A stretch of DNA of 64,000 nt from Xanthomonas phaseoli pv. phaseoli (GTDB lineage: Bacteria; Pseudomonadota; Gammaproteobacteria; Xanthomonadales; Xanthomonadaceae): NCBI GenBank assembly GCA_022749655.1, contig CP094243.1, forward strand, positions 1,674,001-1,738,000. The letters run 5' to 3'. The first letter of the stretch is position 1; every line of letters begins with the position of its first letter. The notes under the pieces are model-generated. The model did not search any database, had not been told where the DNA came from, and worked only from the letters and a program-made list of their open reading frames with translations. Below, piece by piece: positions 38,818 through 48,203 of this stretch. A program made the position numbers and the translations under genes.

Positions 38818-39999
38818 ATGTCCATTGTCCGCATGACCGACCTCGATCTCTCCGGCAAGCGCGTGTTGATCCGCCAGGATCTCAACGTGCCGATCGACAA
38901 CGGCCAGATCACCTCCGAACAGCGCATCACCGCCTCGGTGCCCACCATCAAGCTGGCGCTGGAAAAGGGTGCGGCCGTCATGGTGACCTCGCACCTGGGC
39001 CGCCCCAAGGAAGGCAGCTGGACCGAGGAAGATTCGCTGGCGCCGGTTGCCACGCGTCTGGCCGCATTGCTGGGCGTGGACGTGCCGCTGGTGCGCGACT
39101 GGGTCGATGGCGTGGAGGTCGCGCCGGGCCAGGTGTTGCTGCTGGAAAACTGCCGCATGAATGTCGGCGAGGGCAAGGACGATGAGACGCTGGCGCGCAA
39201 GTACGCCGCGTTGTGCGACGTGTTCGTGATGGATGCCTTCGGCACCGCGCACCGTGCGCAGGCCTCCACGCACGGCGTGATCCGTTTCGCGCCGGTCGCA
39301 GCAGGCGGCCCGCTGTTGATGGCCGAACTCGACGCCCTGGCCAAGGCGCTGGACAACCCGGCCAAGCCCTTGCTGGCCATCGTTGCCGGCAGCAAGGTGT
39401 CCACCAAGCTGGAGCTACTGTCCAACCTGGTCAACAAGGTCGACCAGCTGATCGTTGGCGGCGGCATCGCCAACACCTTCATCGCCGCGGCCGGGCATGC
39501 CGTGGGCAAGTCGTTGAACGAGCCGGATTTGATCCCGACCGCCAACCAGATCGTGGCCGATGCCAAGGCGCGTGGCGCCGAGATTCCGCTGCCCACCGAT
39601 GTGGTCGTTGCCAAGCAGTTCCTGCCCGATGCGCAAGCCAGCGTGAAGTCGCTGGAGGCGGTCGATGCGGACGATCTGATCCTGGATATCGGCCCGCAAA
39701 CCGCGCAGCGCTACGCCGAACTGATCGCCAGTGCCGGTACCGTGGTGTGGAACGGTCCGGTGGGCGTGTTCGAATTCGAGTCCTTCAGCCACGGCACCGA
39801 GACGCTGGCGCGCGCGATCGCCAGTTCCAAGGCGTTCTCGATCGCTGGCGGTGGCGACACCCTGGCCGCAGTGGACAAGTACGACATCGACATCGCCCAG
39901 GACGTGACCTACATTTCCACGGGCGGCGGTGCGTTCCTGGAGTTTCTGGAAGGCAAGACCTTGCCGGCGGTGGCCGCACTCCAGGCCCGCGGTCAGTGA
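38818..39999 (+). CDS. pgk: phosphoglycerate kinase
   Basis: A 393-residue glycolytic kinase that makes ATP from 1,3-bisphosphoglycerate. The substrate-binding start is [19 protein letters not shown], followed by [10 protein letters not shown]. The hinge and nucleotide regions include [28 protein letters not shown] and [11 protein letters not shown]. The length is normal. The stop overlaps the GTG start of a HAD phosphatase gene, and pyk follows, so pgk-phosphatase-pyk may form one transcription unit. Confidence 0.97.
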   Translation: MSIVRMTDLDLSGKRVLIRQDLNVPIDNGQITSEQRITASVPTIKLALEKGAAVMVTSHLGRPKEGSWTEEDSLAPVATRLAALLGVDVPLVRDWVDGVEVAPGQVLLLENCRMNVGEGKDDETLARKYAALCDVFVMDAFGTAHRAQASTHGVIRFAPVAAGGPLLMAELDALAKALDNPAKPLLAIVAGSKVSTKLELLSNLVNKVDQLIVGGGIANTFIAAAGHAVGKSLNEPDLIPTANQIVADAKARGAEIPLPTDVVVAKQFLPDAQASVKSLEAVDADDLILDIGPQTAQRYAELIASAGTVVWNGPVGVFEFESFSHGTETLARAIASSKAFSIAGGGDTLAAVDKYDIDIAQDVTYISTGGGAFLEFLEGKTLPAVAALQARGQ

Positions 40000-40640
40000 G
40001 TGCAGCCACGCTGTTTTTCGATCTGGACGGCACGCTGGTCGATTCGGAGCCAGGCATCGTTGCCAGCATCGTGCATGCCTTCGACGAACTCGGCCAGCCG
40101 CGTCCGTCGGCGCAGACCTTGCGCGCCTGGATCGGCCCGCCGTTGCGCGACAGCTTCACCGAGTGTTTTCCGGACGACCCGGAGTTGGTGCAGCGCGCGC
40201 TCGGGCTCTACCGCGCACGCTACGACGCGGTGGGCTGGACCGAACTCAGCGTGTTCGACGGCATTGGCGAGGTTGTCACCGGCCTGCAGCGCGCCGGTCA
40301 TCGTCTGGCCGTGGTGACCTCGAAAAATGAGCGCTATGCGCGGCGCATCGTCGAGCACCTGCCCTTCGGCGCGTGCTTCGAAGAGGTGATCGGTGCCAGT
40401 GAAGATGGCGAACGTCGCTTCAAGCCGGACCTCATTGCCGAAGCGCTGCGCCGTTTGCAGATCGACAAGGCCGGCTGCGTGATGATCGGTGACCGGCGCA
40501 TGGATATCGATGGCGCCAATCACCACGGCATCCACAGCATTGGCGTGTTGTGGGGCTTCGGCGACGAGGGCGAATTGCGCGCCGCCGGTGCCGGTGCGCT
40601 GGCGCGCACGCCGGCTGAACTGGCGGCATTGCTGCAGTGA
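39996..40640 (+). CDS. HAD-family phosphatase (phosphoglycolate phosphatase-like)
   Basis: A 214-residue haloacid-dehalogenase hydrolase. Motif I is [14 protein letters not shown], motif II is [10 protein letters not shown], motif III is the Lys in ERRFKPDLI and motif IV is [16 protein letters not shown]. It resembles Gph-type phosphatases, which clear 2-phosphoglycolate. Substrate assignment from sequence alone is weak. The GTG start overlaps the pgk stop (GTGA), which makes translational coupling likely. It probably acts as a metabolite-repair or housekeeping partner of the glycolytic genes around it. Confidence 0.85.
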   Translation: MSAATLFFDLDGTLVDSEPGIVASIVHAFDELGQPRPSAQTLRAWIGPPLRDSFTECFPDDPELVQRALGLYRARYDAVGWTELSVFDGIGEVVTGLQRAGHRLAVVTSKNERYARRIVEHLPFGACFEEVIGASEDGERRFKPDLIAEALRRLQIDKAGCVMIGDRRMDIDGANHHGIHSIGVLWGFGDEGELRAAGAGALARTPAELAALLQ

Positions 40641-40897
40641 TGAGCGGTGCGCGTCGACCGTTGTGTTCGCTTGGTCGCCGCGCCCGCAACTGCGGTTCGC
40701 AGCGCGCAGAACACGCTTCACCGCTGCCGGGTTAGGGTGGCGACCGTTCGCATTGCTCATGGCAGCGCGGGCGCAGGCGTACGTACTGTCCCGCACTGTC
40801 TATAAGACATGCCGGAATCGGAGGAAGGCTATGCCGCAATGCCATCCTCGGTACGTGACGTGTGTGTTAAGTTTCGCGGCTTTACAGGGAGGCCATC

Positions 40898-42364
40898 ATG
40901 AAAGAACGTCAACGCCGCACCAAGATCCTCGCCACCCTCGGACCGGCAACGGATGCGCCCGGTGTGCTGGATACGCTGTTCAAGGCGGGCGTCAACGTGG
41001 TGCGCCTCAACTTCAGCCATGGCGACCCCTCCGGCCAGGCCAAGCGCGCCGCCGAGGTACGTGCCGCTGCGGCCCGCGTCGGTGCCGAAGTCGGCATCCT
41101 TGCCGACCTGCCGGGCCCGAAGATCCGTATCGAACGTTTTGCCGAAGGCAAGATCAAGCTGACCATGGGCGATCGCTTCGACCTGGTGGCCGATGCCAAC
41201 GCACCGGCTGGCGACCAGACGCAGGTTGGCGTCAGCTATCTGGGTCTGCCGCAGGACGTGACCGCCGGCGACGTGCTGCTGCTCGACGATGGCCTGATGC
41301 AGTTGCAGGTGACCGATGTGCAGGGCGAGCGCATCGTCACCAAGGTGTTGAACGATGGCGTGCTGTCCGACCGCAAGGGTCTCAACAAGCAGGGCGGCGG
41401 TTTGTCGCTGGGCGCGTTGACCGAGCGCGACAAGGAACTGATCGGCATCGTGGCCAAGATCGGCGTGGACTTCATCGCGGTCTCGTTTTGTCGCAATGCG
41501 CAGGACATGCACGACGCGCGTCAGATCGCCCAGCAGCACGGCTGCGATGCACAGCTGGTATCCAAGATCGAGCGCACCGAGGCGATCGAAAACCTGGTCG
41601 AGATCGTCGAAGCCTCCGATGTGGTGATGGTGGCGCGTGGCGACCTGGGCGTGGAAATCGGCGACGCCGAATTGCCGGGCCTGCAGAAGAAGATCATTCG
41701 CGAGTCGCTGGCGCAGAACAAGGTGGTGATCACCGCCACGCAGATGCTGCAGTCGATGGTGGAAAGCCCGATCCCCACCCGCGCCGAAGTGCTGGACGTG
41801 GCCAATGCCGTCATCGACGGCACCGATGCGGTGATGCTGTCGGCCGAAACCGCCGCCGGCGCCTATCCGGTGCGTGCGGTGGAAGCGATGGCGCGCATCT
41901 GCCTGGGGGCCGAACACCAGTTCGAATTCGATACCGACTTCGAAGCGGCGCAACGCAATCTGCAGCGCGCCGACCAGGCGATTGCGATGGCGACCATGTT
42001 CCTGTCCGAGCACATCGGCCTGGGCGGCGTGGTGGCGTTGACCGAATCCGGCGGCACGCCGCGCTTCCTGTCGCGCTTCCGCTCGAATATGCCGATCTAC
42101 GCCTTTACCCGTCACGATGGCGCGCGCCGTCAGATGGCGATGATGCGTGGCGTGTTCCCGATCAGCTTCGACAGCCGCGGCCTGACCCCGCGCGAGGCCG
42201 CACGTGCGGCGATCCGCCTGCTGGTGGAGAACGAGCGCATGGGGCCTGGCGACCGCGTGGTCTTTACCAGTGGCGAGCACATGGAAACCCACGGCGCCAC
42301 CAATACGCTGCGCCTGCTGGAAGTGGGCGAAGACGGCCGCGCCACCGGTCTGGGCGAGCTCTAA
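40898..42364 (+). CDS. pyk: pyruvate kinase
   Basis: A 488-residue pyruvate kinase, which forms pyruvate and ATP from phosphoenolpyruvate. The N-terminal barrel strand is RRTKILATLGPATDAPGVL with NVVRLNFSHGDP. Catalytic and metal-binding parts are AVSFCRNAQDM, VSKIERTEAIENL and VMVARGDLGVEIG, and the late barrel has ATQMLQSMVESPIPTRAEV and GTDAVMLSAETAAGAYPV. The C-terminal allosteric domain is complete. The ATG at 40898 follows AGGGAGG at a suitable distance. Confidence 0.97.
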   Translation: MKERQRRTKILATLGPATDAPGVLDTLFKAGVNVVRLNFSHGDPSGQAKRAAEVRAAAARVGAEVGILADLPGPKIRIERFAEGKIKLTMGDRFDLVADANAPAGDQTQVGVSYLGLPQDVTAGDVLLLDDGLMQLQVTDVQGERIVTKVLNDGVLSDRKGLNKQGGGLSLGALTERDKELIGIVAKIGVDFIAVSFCRNAQDMHDARQIAQQHGCDAQLVSKIERTEAIENLVEIVEASDVVMVARGDLGVEIGDAELPGLQKKIIRESLAQNKVVITATQMLQSMVESPIPTRAEVLDVANAVIDGTDAVMLSAETAAGAYPVRAVEAMARICLGAEHQFEFDTDFEAAQRNLQRADQAIAMATMFLSEHIGLGGVVALTESGGTPRFLSRFRSNMPIYAFTRHDGARRQMAMMRGVFPISFDSRGLTPREAARAAIRLLVENERMGPGDRVVFTSGEHMETHGATNTLRLLEVGEDGRATGLGEL

Positions 42365-42414
42365 CGCCTGTCGACTGCATCCGGCGCATGACCTGAGCCG
42401 GAACAGACGAGACA

Positions 42415-42444
42415 CACGACGGCGGCCCCAGGGCCGCCGTCGTG
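42415..42444 (+). other. perfect GC-rich hairpin after pyk
   Basis: A 13-base perfect stem (CACGACGGCGGCC / GGCCGCCGTCGTG) with a CCAG loop, 50 bases after the pyk stop. There is no U-tract, so it is either a Rho-dependent/3'-end-stabilising structure or an inefficient terminator. Confidence 0.6.
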
Positions 42445-42843
42445 CTGTGGAACTGCCGGGCACCGGCGAGTGCTCGGGTCGGCGTATTGCTCAACGACCG
42501 GGTTCGGCGGCTGCAAAGCCAGCCCGGCATCGTCGCCGCGCCATAACGGCGCTGGTATGGCGCGCCATGCATGCCGCAAGGCGACGCCCCCACGACGGCG
42601 TTTCGGTTTTCCTGCGCGTCGACGAAACGGAACAACGCTGAACGACGCGCGGTACGACCGGATAGACGCGAAGCAGGTGCTCGTCGTGACGTAGCACGCG
42701 CCGTAGCCGGCTCTATGCAACAGGCCAACACCTACAAACGCCAATCAACGCAGACGTGGCGCAGTTCCAGCCGCGCCAGCGCACGTCATGTAAGCAATGC
42801 ATCAGCACCGCAAGCAACAAGCAGCACCTCATGCTCTGCTTGC

Positions 42844-42969
42844 CGAATCCCGAATCCCGAATCCCGAATCCCGAATCCCGAATCCCGACTCCCGACTCCC
42901 GACTCCCGACTCCCGATTCCCGATTCCCGATTCCCGATTCCCGATTCCCGATTCCCGATTCCCGATTCC
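42844..42969. repeat. tandem array of 18 heptamers upstream of class I aldolase
   Basis: Eighteen contiguous 7-base units: six of CGAATCC (42844-42885), then four of CGACTCC (42886-42913), then eight of CGATTCC (42914-42969). The three variants are in separate homogeneous blocks. It lies in the 735-base intergenic region between pyk and the aldolase gene, ending 130 bases before the aldolase start. The rest of that region shows no gene. The unit is the same as in the inverted elements at 1631, 58625 and 61672. Confidence 0.95.
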
Positions 42970-43099
42970 CGCGATGCGAGCATCACCACACATCCTGTCA
43001 CGCAGATCACGTGTAATCGGTTGCAGGCATTCCGTGAAGGAATGTGTACGACTTTCGTCGCTATACTTTCGTTCTCCCCGCAGCTGCCACAGGAACTAC

Positions 43100-44104
43100 A
43101 TGAGCATCGAACAGCTTGCTGAAACCGCCCAGGCGATGGTCGCCCCGGGTAAGGGCATCATCGCCATCGACGAATCGACCAGCACGATCGCCAAGCGTTT
43201 TGCCAGCGTCGGCATCGAGAACATCGAAGAGAACCGTCGCGCCTACCGCGAACTGTTGCTGACCACGCCCAAGCTGAGCGACTACATCTCCGGCGCCATC
43301 CTGTTCGACGAGACCATCCGTCAGAAGACCAAGGATGGCGTGCCGTTCGCCGAGTACATGACTGCCCACGGCATAATCCCGGGCATCAAGGTCGACAAGG
43401 GCGCGCAGCCGCTGGCCGGCATGCCGGGCGAATTGGTCACCGAAGGCCTGGACGGCCTGCGTGCACGGCTGGAGGAGTACTACACGCTGGGTGCGCGCTT
43501 CGCCAAATGGCGTGCGGTCATCAACATCGGCGAAGACATCCCGTCCGGTACCTGCATCGAGGCCAACTCGCATGCGTTGGCGCGTTACGCAGCGCTGTGC
43601 CAGGAGCAGGGCCTGGTGCCGATGGTCGAGCCGGAAGTGATCATGGACGGCAACCACGACATCGAAACCTGCTATGAAGTGACCGAAGCCACGCTGCGCT
43701 CGCTGTTCGGTGCGCTGTATGAGCAGAACGTCGTGCTCGAAGGCACCATCCTGAAGGCATCGATGGTCATCTCCGGCAAGAGCTGCGAAGAGCAGGCCAG
43801 CATCGAAGAGGTGGCCGAGTCCACCGTGATGTGCCTGAAGTCCACCGTGCCGGCGATCCTGCCGGGCATCGTGTTCCTGTCCGGCGGCCAGACCGACGAG
43901 CAGTCCACCGCCCACCTCAACGAAATGCACCAGCTCGGCAATCTGCCGTGGCCGCTGAGCTTCTCCTACGGCCGCGCCATGCAGCAGGCCGCGCTGAAGC
44001 TGTGGGCCAAGGACATGACCGGCAACTTCGCCAAGGCGCAGCAGGTCATCTACGAGCGTGCCAAGGAAAACGGCCTGGCCGCGCTGGGTAAGTGGAAGGG
44101 TTGA
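43100..44104 (+). CDS. class I fructose-bisphosphate aldolase
   Basis: A 334-residue Schiff-base aldolase, which cleaves fructose-1,6-bisphosphate without a metal ion. The animal-type class I fold is evident: MVAPGKGIIAIDESTSTIAKRF, ENRRAYRELLLTTP, SGAILFDETIRQKT, the region GTILKASMVISGKSC containing the Schiff-base Lys, and FLSGGQTDEQSTAHLNEMH. Class I enzymes are less common in bacteria than class II. The ATG at 43100 is preceded by AGGAA. A terminator follows at 44146. The 18-unit heptamer array lies in its upstream region. Confidence 0.95.
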   Translation: MSIEQLAETAQAMVAPGKGIIAIDESTSTIAKRFASVGIENIEENRRAYRELLLTTPKLSDYISGAILFDETIRQKTKDGVPFAEYMTAHGIIPGIKVDKGAQPLAGMPGELVTEGLDGLRARLEEYYTLGARFAKWRAVINIGEDIPSGTCIEANSHALARYAALCQEQGLVPMVEPEVIMDGNHDIETCYEVTEATLRSLFGALYEQNVVLEGTILKASMVISGKSCEEQASIEEVAESTVMCLKSTVPAILPGIVFLSGGQTDEQSTAHLNEMHQLGNLPWPLSFSYGRAMQQAALKLWAKDMTGNFAKAQQVIYERAKENGLAALGKWKG

Positions 44105-44145
44105 TCGATTGATGGCGCCTGCAAGGTCGCCGCGTCGATGAAACG

Positions 44146-44175
44146 AAAACGCCGGCAGCGATGCCGGCGTTTTTT
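44146..44175 (+). terminator. intrinsic terminator of class I aldolase
   Basis: AAAACGCCGGCA, a GCGA loop and TGCCGGCGTTTTTT make a strong stem with U-tract, 42 bases after the aldolase stop. Confidence 0.93.
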
Positions 44176-44211
44176 CGTTTGCGGCATCCGCAGATGCACG
44201 CCGATGCCGTG

Positions 44212-44247
44212 CGGAAAACGCAAAGGGCGCCGCTCGGCGCCCTTTGC
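44212..44247 (-). terminator. intrinsic terminator for macro-domain gene
   Basis: A perfect 12-base stem (GCAAAGGGCGCC / GGCGCCCTTTGC, loop GCTC). On the minus strand it is followed by GTTTTCC, so it fits the 3' end of the macro-domain gene ending at 44317. Confidence 0.75.
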
Positions 44248-44316
44248 TCAGTCAATCGCTCAATCAACTTGCTCGTGCAGCCGGCCGAGGCGGCATGCTG
44301 CCAACTCGATCCAGCC

Positions 44317-44856
44317 TCAGGCCGCCGCAGTTTCCTGCGTAGCCAAGGCCTGCTGGTAGGCCTTGTAGGTCGCCTCGTTGTAGGCCACCAACACGATGTG
44401 CTTGGGCACCTTGTGCGAGCGCTGCCAATCGCGCGTTTCGGTCACCGCGATACGCGCGGCCTGGTACAGCGGATAGCCGTAGATGCCGCAGCTGATCGCC
44501 GGGAATGCGATCGAATGCAGCATCATCTGTTCGGCGAGTTTCAGCGACTGCCAATAGCAGTTGGCCAGCTGTTCGGGCTCGTTGTGCTTGCCGTCGCGCC
44601 ACACTGGGCCAACGGTATGGAAGACATGGCGTGCCTTCAAATTGAACCCGTCAGTGATGCGGATTTCGCCGGTAGGGCAACGCACGCCCGGGCGCACCTG
44701 TGGCAACGCTTCGCAGGCTTGCAGCAAGCGCGGGCCGGCGGCGCGGTGGATGGCGCCATCGACGCCACCACCGCCGAGCAGTGATTCGTTGGCGGCGTTG
44801 ACGATGACGTCAACGTCGAGTTCGGTGATGTCGCCTTGCCAGACTTCGATTCTCAT
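44317..44856 (-). CDS. macro-domain protein (O-acetyl-ADP-ribose deacetylase-like)
   Basis: A 179-residue YmdB-type macro domain. ADP-ribose-binding motifs are [44 protein letters not shown] and [13 protein letters not shown]. Such proteins hydrolyse O-acetyl-ADP-ribose or remove ADP-ribose from targets. The start at 44856 gives [13 protein letters not shown], the family N-terminus. The upstream extension in the same frame is not needed. It stands alone on the minus strand with its own terminator. I see no DarT-like toxin beside it, so a toxin-antitoxin role is unlikely. Confidence 0.92.
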   Translation of the reverse strand: MRIEVWQGDITELDVDVIVNAANESLLGGGGVDGAIHRAAGPRLLQACEALPQVRPGVRCPTGEIRITDGFNLKARHVFHTVGPVWRDGKHNEPEQLANCYWQSLKLAEQMMLHSIAFPAISCGIYGYPLYQAARIAVTETRDWQRSHKVPKHIVLVAYNEATYKAYQQALATQETAAA

Positions 44857-45050
44857 AGCGCGATAATTATGCGAATTGCATGATGGGCGCGTGATGGGGA
44901 GCACGCTGCGGAATCCGCACGCTATCGGCCATTCATCTCATCTGCTGCGACTGTCTGACCGGTCGCACTGTATGCCGTGTCGCGACATCTGGAAGCTCTC
45001 CCGGAGCGATCGGCAGCAACCATTGCCACGCGCGGTAATGCGTGTTGCGT

Positions 45051-45556
45051 CTACACCCAGCGGCGGACACGCGCGCAGTAGTCGTTGTAGTGGCGGCCGA
45101 ATTCGGCGCGCAGACGCGCCTCTTCGAACGGGATGACGTAGCGCTGCAGCGCAAGCCACGGCAGCGGCACCAACGCAACCGCCCACAGCAGGCCAAGTTG
45201 CAGGCACAGGCCGAGGTAGCTCAGCACCAAGGCCAGGTACATCGGGTTGCGGGTGACGCGATACGGACCGTCCAGCACCAAGCGCGAGGGATGGCCGCTG
45301 GGCATGATGGTGGTGCGCCGACGCGCAAACAGGACAAAACAGCTGACCGCCAGCGCCAGGCCAAGACAGGCGATGCCGCCGCAGCCAATTCGATCCAGGC
45401 CAGCGGCGAGGGAGGCGGGAGGGGCAGATCCAGCGCCTCTTGCAACCATGCGCCTAGCCCCAGGGCCAGCGCAAAGTGGACCGGGGAGGTCATTTTTACC
45501 AGCCATGGCGCCCGCGCGGCGCGGGTCTCGCTGTGTCCATACGGCTGGTTGCTCAC
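45051..45556 (-). CDS. isoprenylcysteine carboxyl methyltransferase-family protein (frameshifted)
   Basis: A small integral-membrane methyltransferase of about 168 residues. The N-terminal piece (from a GTG at 45556: SNQPYGHSETRAARAPWLVK, then FALALGLGAWLQ) is in one frame. The C-terminal half is in another: GIACLGLALAVSCFVLFARRRTT, the SAM-related motif GPYRVTRNPMYLALVLSYLG, and EEARLRAEFGRHYNDYCARVRRW. The break is in the run of CCC/CCT around 45410-45425 and needs one base. The family methylates membrane lipids or proteins, but the bacterial substrates are mostly unknown. The next gene on this strand is cysM, about 300 bases away. Confidence 0.75.
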
Positions 45557-45808
45557 ACATCTCTCCCTACATCACGGCCGCCATCCTAACGTTTCCTTGA
45601 CATGGACGGGAGTGCGGGCGTGCCGACACCCGGAAGCGGGAGCGGACGCTGCTCCCAGACGCCAGACGTGCCGGGCGCCTCTCACGTGCCCGATTTCGGC
45701 ATGACCGCGTGCGCTGTTGCCTCGCGACGACAGCCACGGATCGTGGGTACGAAGTGGCCGCCGCGACGCAGCGTCTTTCGGCGCACGTGCGCGGTTCGGC
45801 CGGGACCG
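45557..45808. other. intergenic region between methyltransferase gene and cysM terminator
   Basis: Nothing protein-like is visible. The cysM terminator lies at its right edge, and the methyltransferase promoter should be within it. Confidence 0.4.
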
Positions 45809-45833
45809 AAAAAAAAGCCGCGCATTGCGCGGC
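45809..45833 (-). terminator. intrinsic terminator of cysM
   Basis: On the minus strand GCCGCGC, loop AAT, GCGCGGC is followed by eight T residues, 28 bases after the cysM stop codon. Confidence 0.92.
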
Positions 45834-45861
45834 TTCAGGTCTGGTCATCGACTGCGCCCGA

Positions 45862-46821
45862 TCAGGGCAGCCCGGCCAGCCAGTCGTCGTCGGAGCCTTC
45901 GTTGATGTCGGCAAAGAGCGGGGTGGAGAAGTAGCGTTCGCCGGTGTCGGGCAGCATCGCCAGGATCACGGCGCCAGGCACCGCGCCTTCTGCCACGCGC
46001 AGCGCGGTGGCGACGGTGGCGCCGCCGGAGATGCCGGTGAAGATGCCTTCTTCGGCGGCCAGGCGCCGCGCTACGGTGATGGCGTCGGTGTCTTCCACGC
46101 TCAGCACCTCATGGGCGACCTCGCGGTTGAGCACCTCGGGTACGAAGTCCGGGGTCCAGCCCTGGATCTTGTGCGGCTTCCAGTCCTGGCCTTGCAGCAA
46201 GGCGGCGCCAGCCGGCTCGGTGGCGGTGATGCGCACTTCCGGGCGCGCAACGCTCAGGACCTCGCCCACGCCGGTGAGGGTGCCGCCGGTGCCCCAGCCG
46301 GTGACGAAATGGTCCAGCCGGTGGCCGGCGAAATCGCGCAGGATCTCGGCAGCGGTGGTGTTGCGGTTGTAGGCCGGGTTGGCCGGATTGGCGAACTGGC
46401 TGGCCAGGAACCAGCCGTGCTGTTCGGCCAGTTCCTTCGCTTTGCGCACCATGCCGCTGCCGCGCTCGGCAGCCGGGGTCAGGATGACCTTGGCGCCATA
46501 GGCACGCATCAGCTTGCGGCGTTCGATGGAGAAGGTTTCCACCATGGTGGCGACGAACTTGTAGCCGCGCGCTGCGGCCACCATGGCCAGTGCCACGCCG
46601 GTGTTGCCGGAGGTGGCTTCGACGATGGTGTCGCCGGGCTTGAGCAGGCCGCGCTGTTCGGCGTCCAGGATGATCGCCAGCGCCAGCCGGTCTCTGACCG
46701 AGCCGCCGGGATTGAACGATTCAACCTTGACGTACAAGGTCACGTTGTCCGGGGCGAGGCGTTGGAGCTTGACCACCGGGGTGCGGCCGATGGTGTCGAG
46801 AATGTTGTCGTACAGGGCCAT
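45862..46821 (-). CDS. cysM: cysteine synthase B, with Arg at the PLP-lysine position
   Basis: A 319-residue O-acetylserine sulfhydrylase (CysM type), which would fix sulfide or thiosulfate into cysteine. The fold-type II PLP enzyme motifs are present: IGRTPVVKLQ, the phosphate-binding/Asn loop VEATSGNTGVALAMV, GTGGTLTGVGEVL and SGGATVATAL near the end. The striking point is NPGGSVRDRLALAI. In the family this reads SVKDR, and the Lys forms the internal aldimine with PLP. Here codon 43 is AGA (46693-46695), giving Arg43. As read, the enzyme should be catalytically dead. Two compensating indels turning AAG into AGA are an alternative. It lies 16 bases after cysG, both opposite to cysB. Confidence 0.88.
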   Translation of the reverse strand: MALYDNILDTIGRTPVVKLQRLAPDNVTLYVKVESFNPGGSVRDRLALAIILDAEQRGLLKPGDTIVEATSGNTGVALAMVAAARGYKFVATMVETFSIERRKLMRAYGAKVILTPAAERGSGMVRKAKELAEQHGWFLASQFANPANPAYNRNTTAAEILRDFAGHRLDHFVTGWGTGGTLTGVGEVLSVARPEVRITATEPAGAALLQGQDWKPHKIQGWTPDFVPEVLNREVAHEVLSVEDTDAITVARRLAAEEGIFTGISGGATVATALRVAEGAVPGAVILAMLPDTGERYFSTPLFADINEGSDDDWLAGLP

Positions 46822-46837
46822 GGGGTCTCCGTCGGAA

Positions 46838-48040
46838 TCAGGCTGCGTGGGCCAGTGTGGGCGTGTGGGGCGTTGCGCCGGGTGAGTGCGGCGACGAGGC
46901 GCTCAGCGGCGCGCTGCCGAACCAATGCAGCGTCTGCGCCAGTGCCGTTACCTCGCCCAGGATCAGCAGCGCCGGTGCGGTCACGGCGTGCTGCCGGGCG
47001 CTGGCGGCCAGGCTGGCGAGCGTACCGGTGATCACGCGTTGCTGCGGGCGCGAGCCGTTTTCGACCAGCGCAAACGGGGTGGAGGCTGCGCGCCCGGCCT
47101 GCAGCAGCCGCTGCTGGATGGCGTCCAGGCCGGCCACGCCCATGTAGAAGGCCAGCGTCTGCCGCTCCTGACCGAGCGCCTGCCAGTCCAGCGTGTCCAG
47201 CGAGTCCTTGCAGTGCGCGGTGATCAGCCGCAGCGATTGCGCGTGGTCGCGGTGGGTGAGCGGGATACCGGCATAGGCAGCGCAGGCGATGGCGGCGGTG
47301 ATGCCGGGAATCACCTGGAAGCCGATGCCGTGCGCGCACAGGAATTCCAGCTCTTCGCCGCCGCGGCCGAACACGAATGGGTCGCCGCCCTTCAGCCGTA
47401 CCACGCGGCGACCGGCGCGGGCGTGTTCCAGCATCAGGGCGTGAATCTGTTCCTGCCGGGTGCTATGGCCTTGCGCCGACTTGCCCACTTCGATGAGGCG
47501 CGCGCCTTGCCGTGCCAGGCGCAGGATCTGCGGGCTGACCAGGCGGTCGTGCAGCACCACCTCGGCCTGACGCAGTGCGCGCAGCGCATGCCGGGTGAGC
47601 AGGCCCGGATCGCCGGGGCCTGCGCCGACCAGGCTTACGTTGCCGGGTACCAGCGTGCCGATCGCGCGGCGCGATCCTGTGGAGCGCGCAGGAACCGTTG
47701 CGGACGCCGCAGGCGCTGCGGCGTGGGTCAGCAGCCGATGGGCACTTGCTGCCTGGCGCAGGGCGTCGTTGAGCGCTGCCGATTCGCTGGCGGCGATGGT
47801 GAGCCATAGCGGTTGGTCGGACTGCGCCAGCCATGCCGGGTCGAACCGGCCGGCCAACCAGCGCAGCCGCCCTGCCTGCGCCCAGTGCCGCAACTGCGCG
47901 GAGAGCTCGGGCGCGCCGACCAGCGGCAGCGCACCGGCCTGCAGCAACTGGCCAGTGGCGCGCTCGGCATCGGCGCCGCCGCCGACCACCAGGACGGCAC
48001 GGCCACGCAGGTCGGCAAGCAGCGGGAACGCAGGAGTCAC
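46838..48040 (-). CDS. cysG: sirohaem synthase-type uroporphyrinogen-III methyltransferase with shortened N-terminal domain
   Basis: About 400 residues. The C-terminal two thirds are a complete uroporphyrinogen-III C-methyltransferase: [46 protein letters not shown] and [10 protein letters not shown]. The N-terminal piece begins like the CysG dehydrogenase/ferrochelatase domain ([19 protein letters not shown]) but only about 130 residues precede the methyltransferase, against about 215 in E. coli CysG. The dimerisation/central helical part is missing, and the stretch matching the catalytic Asp region reads AASES. I choose the GTG at 48040 ([13 protein letters not shown]), since an ATG at 48112 adds a leader unlike the family. 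It is divergent from cysB and followed by cysM. Confidence 0.85.
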   Translation of the reverse strand: MTPAFPLLADLRGRAVLVVGGGADAERATGQLLQAGALPLVGAPELSAQLRHWAQAGRLRWLAGRFDPAWLAQSDQPLWLTIAASESAALNDALRQAASAHRLLTHAAAPAASATVPARSTGSRRAIGTLVPGNVSLVGAGPGDPGLLTRHALRALRQAEVVLHDRLVSPQILRLARQGARLIEVGKSAQGHSTRQEQIHALMLEHARAGRRVVRLKGGDPFVFGRGGEELEFLCAHGIGFQVIPGITAAIACAAYAGIPLTHRDHAQSLRLITAHCKDSLDTLDWQALGQERQTLAFYMGVAGLDAIQQRLLQAGRAASTPFALVENGSRPQQRVITGTLASLAASARQHAVTAPALLILGEVTALAQTLHWFGSAPLSASSPHSPGATPHTPTLAHAA

Positions 48041-48203
48041 GGGTCGGCAGCATCGTTGGGGAGGGCCAGACCGTAACGCCGGCTTATAGCCGTCGGAAAT
48101 GACTTCATACATCCTAAAAATAGCGTTCGGTTATAAGCTGGCCCGCAGAACTCCTCTACAGTCGAATCCCTTGTAGCGCCTCGCGCTTTTTTGATATAAG
48201 CCC

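Noticed and set aside
42844..42969. Possible CRISPR array
   Set aside because: Units are 7 bases, contiguous and without spacers, and no cas genes are nearby. It is a simple tandem repeat.
44317..44856. Macro domain as antitoxin of a DarTG-type system
   Set aside because: There is no DarT-like ADP-ribosyltransferase gene next to it, and the sequence matches the YmdB-type deacetylases.
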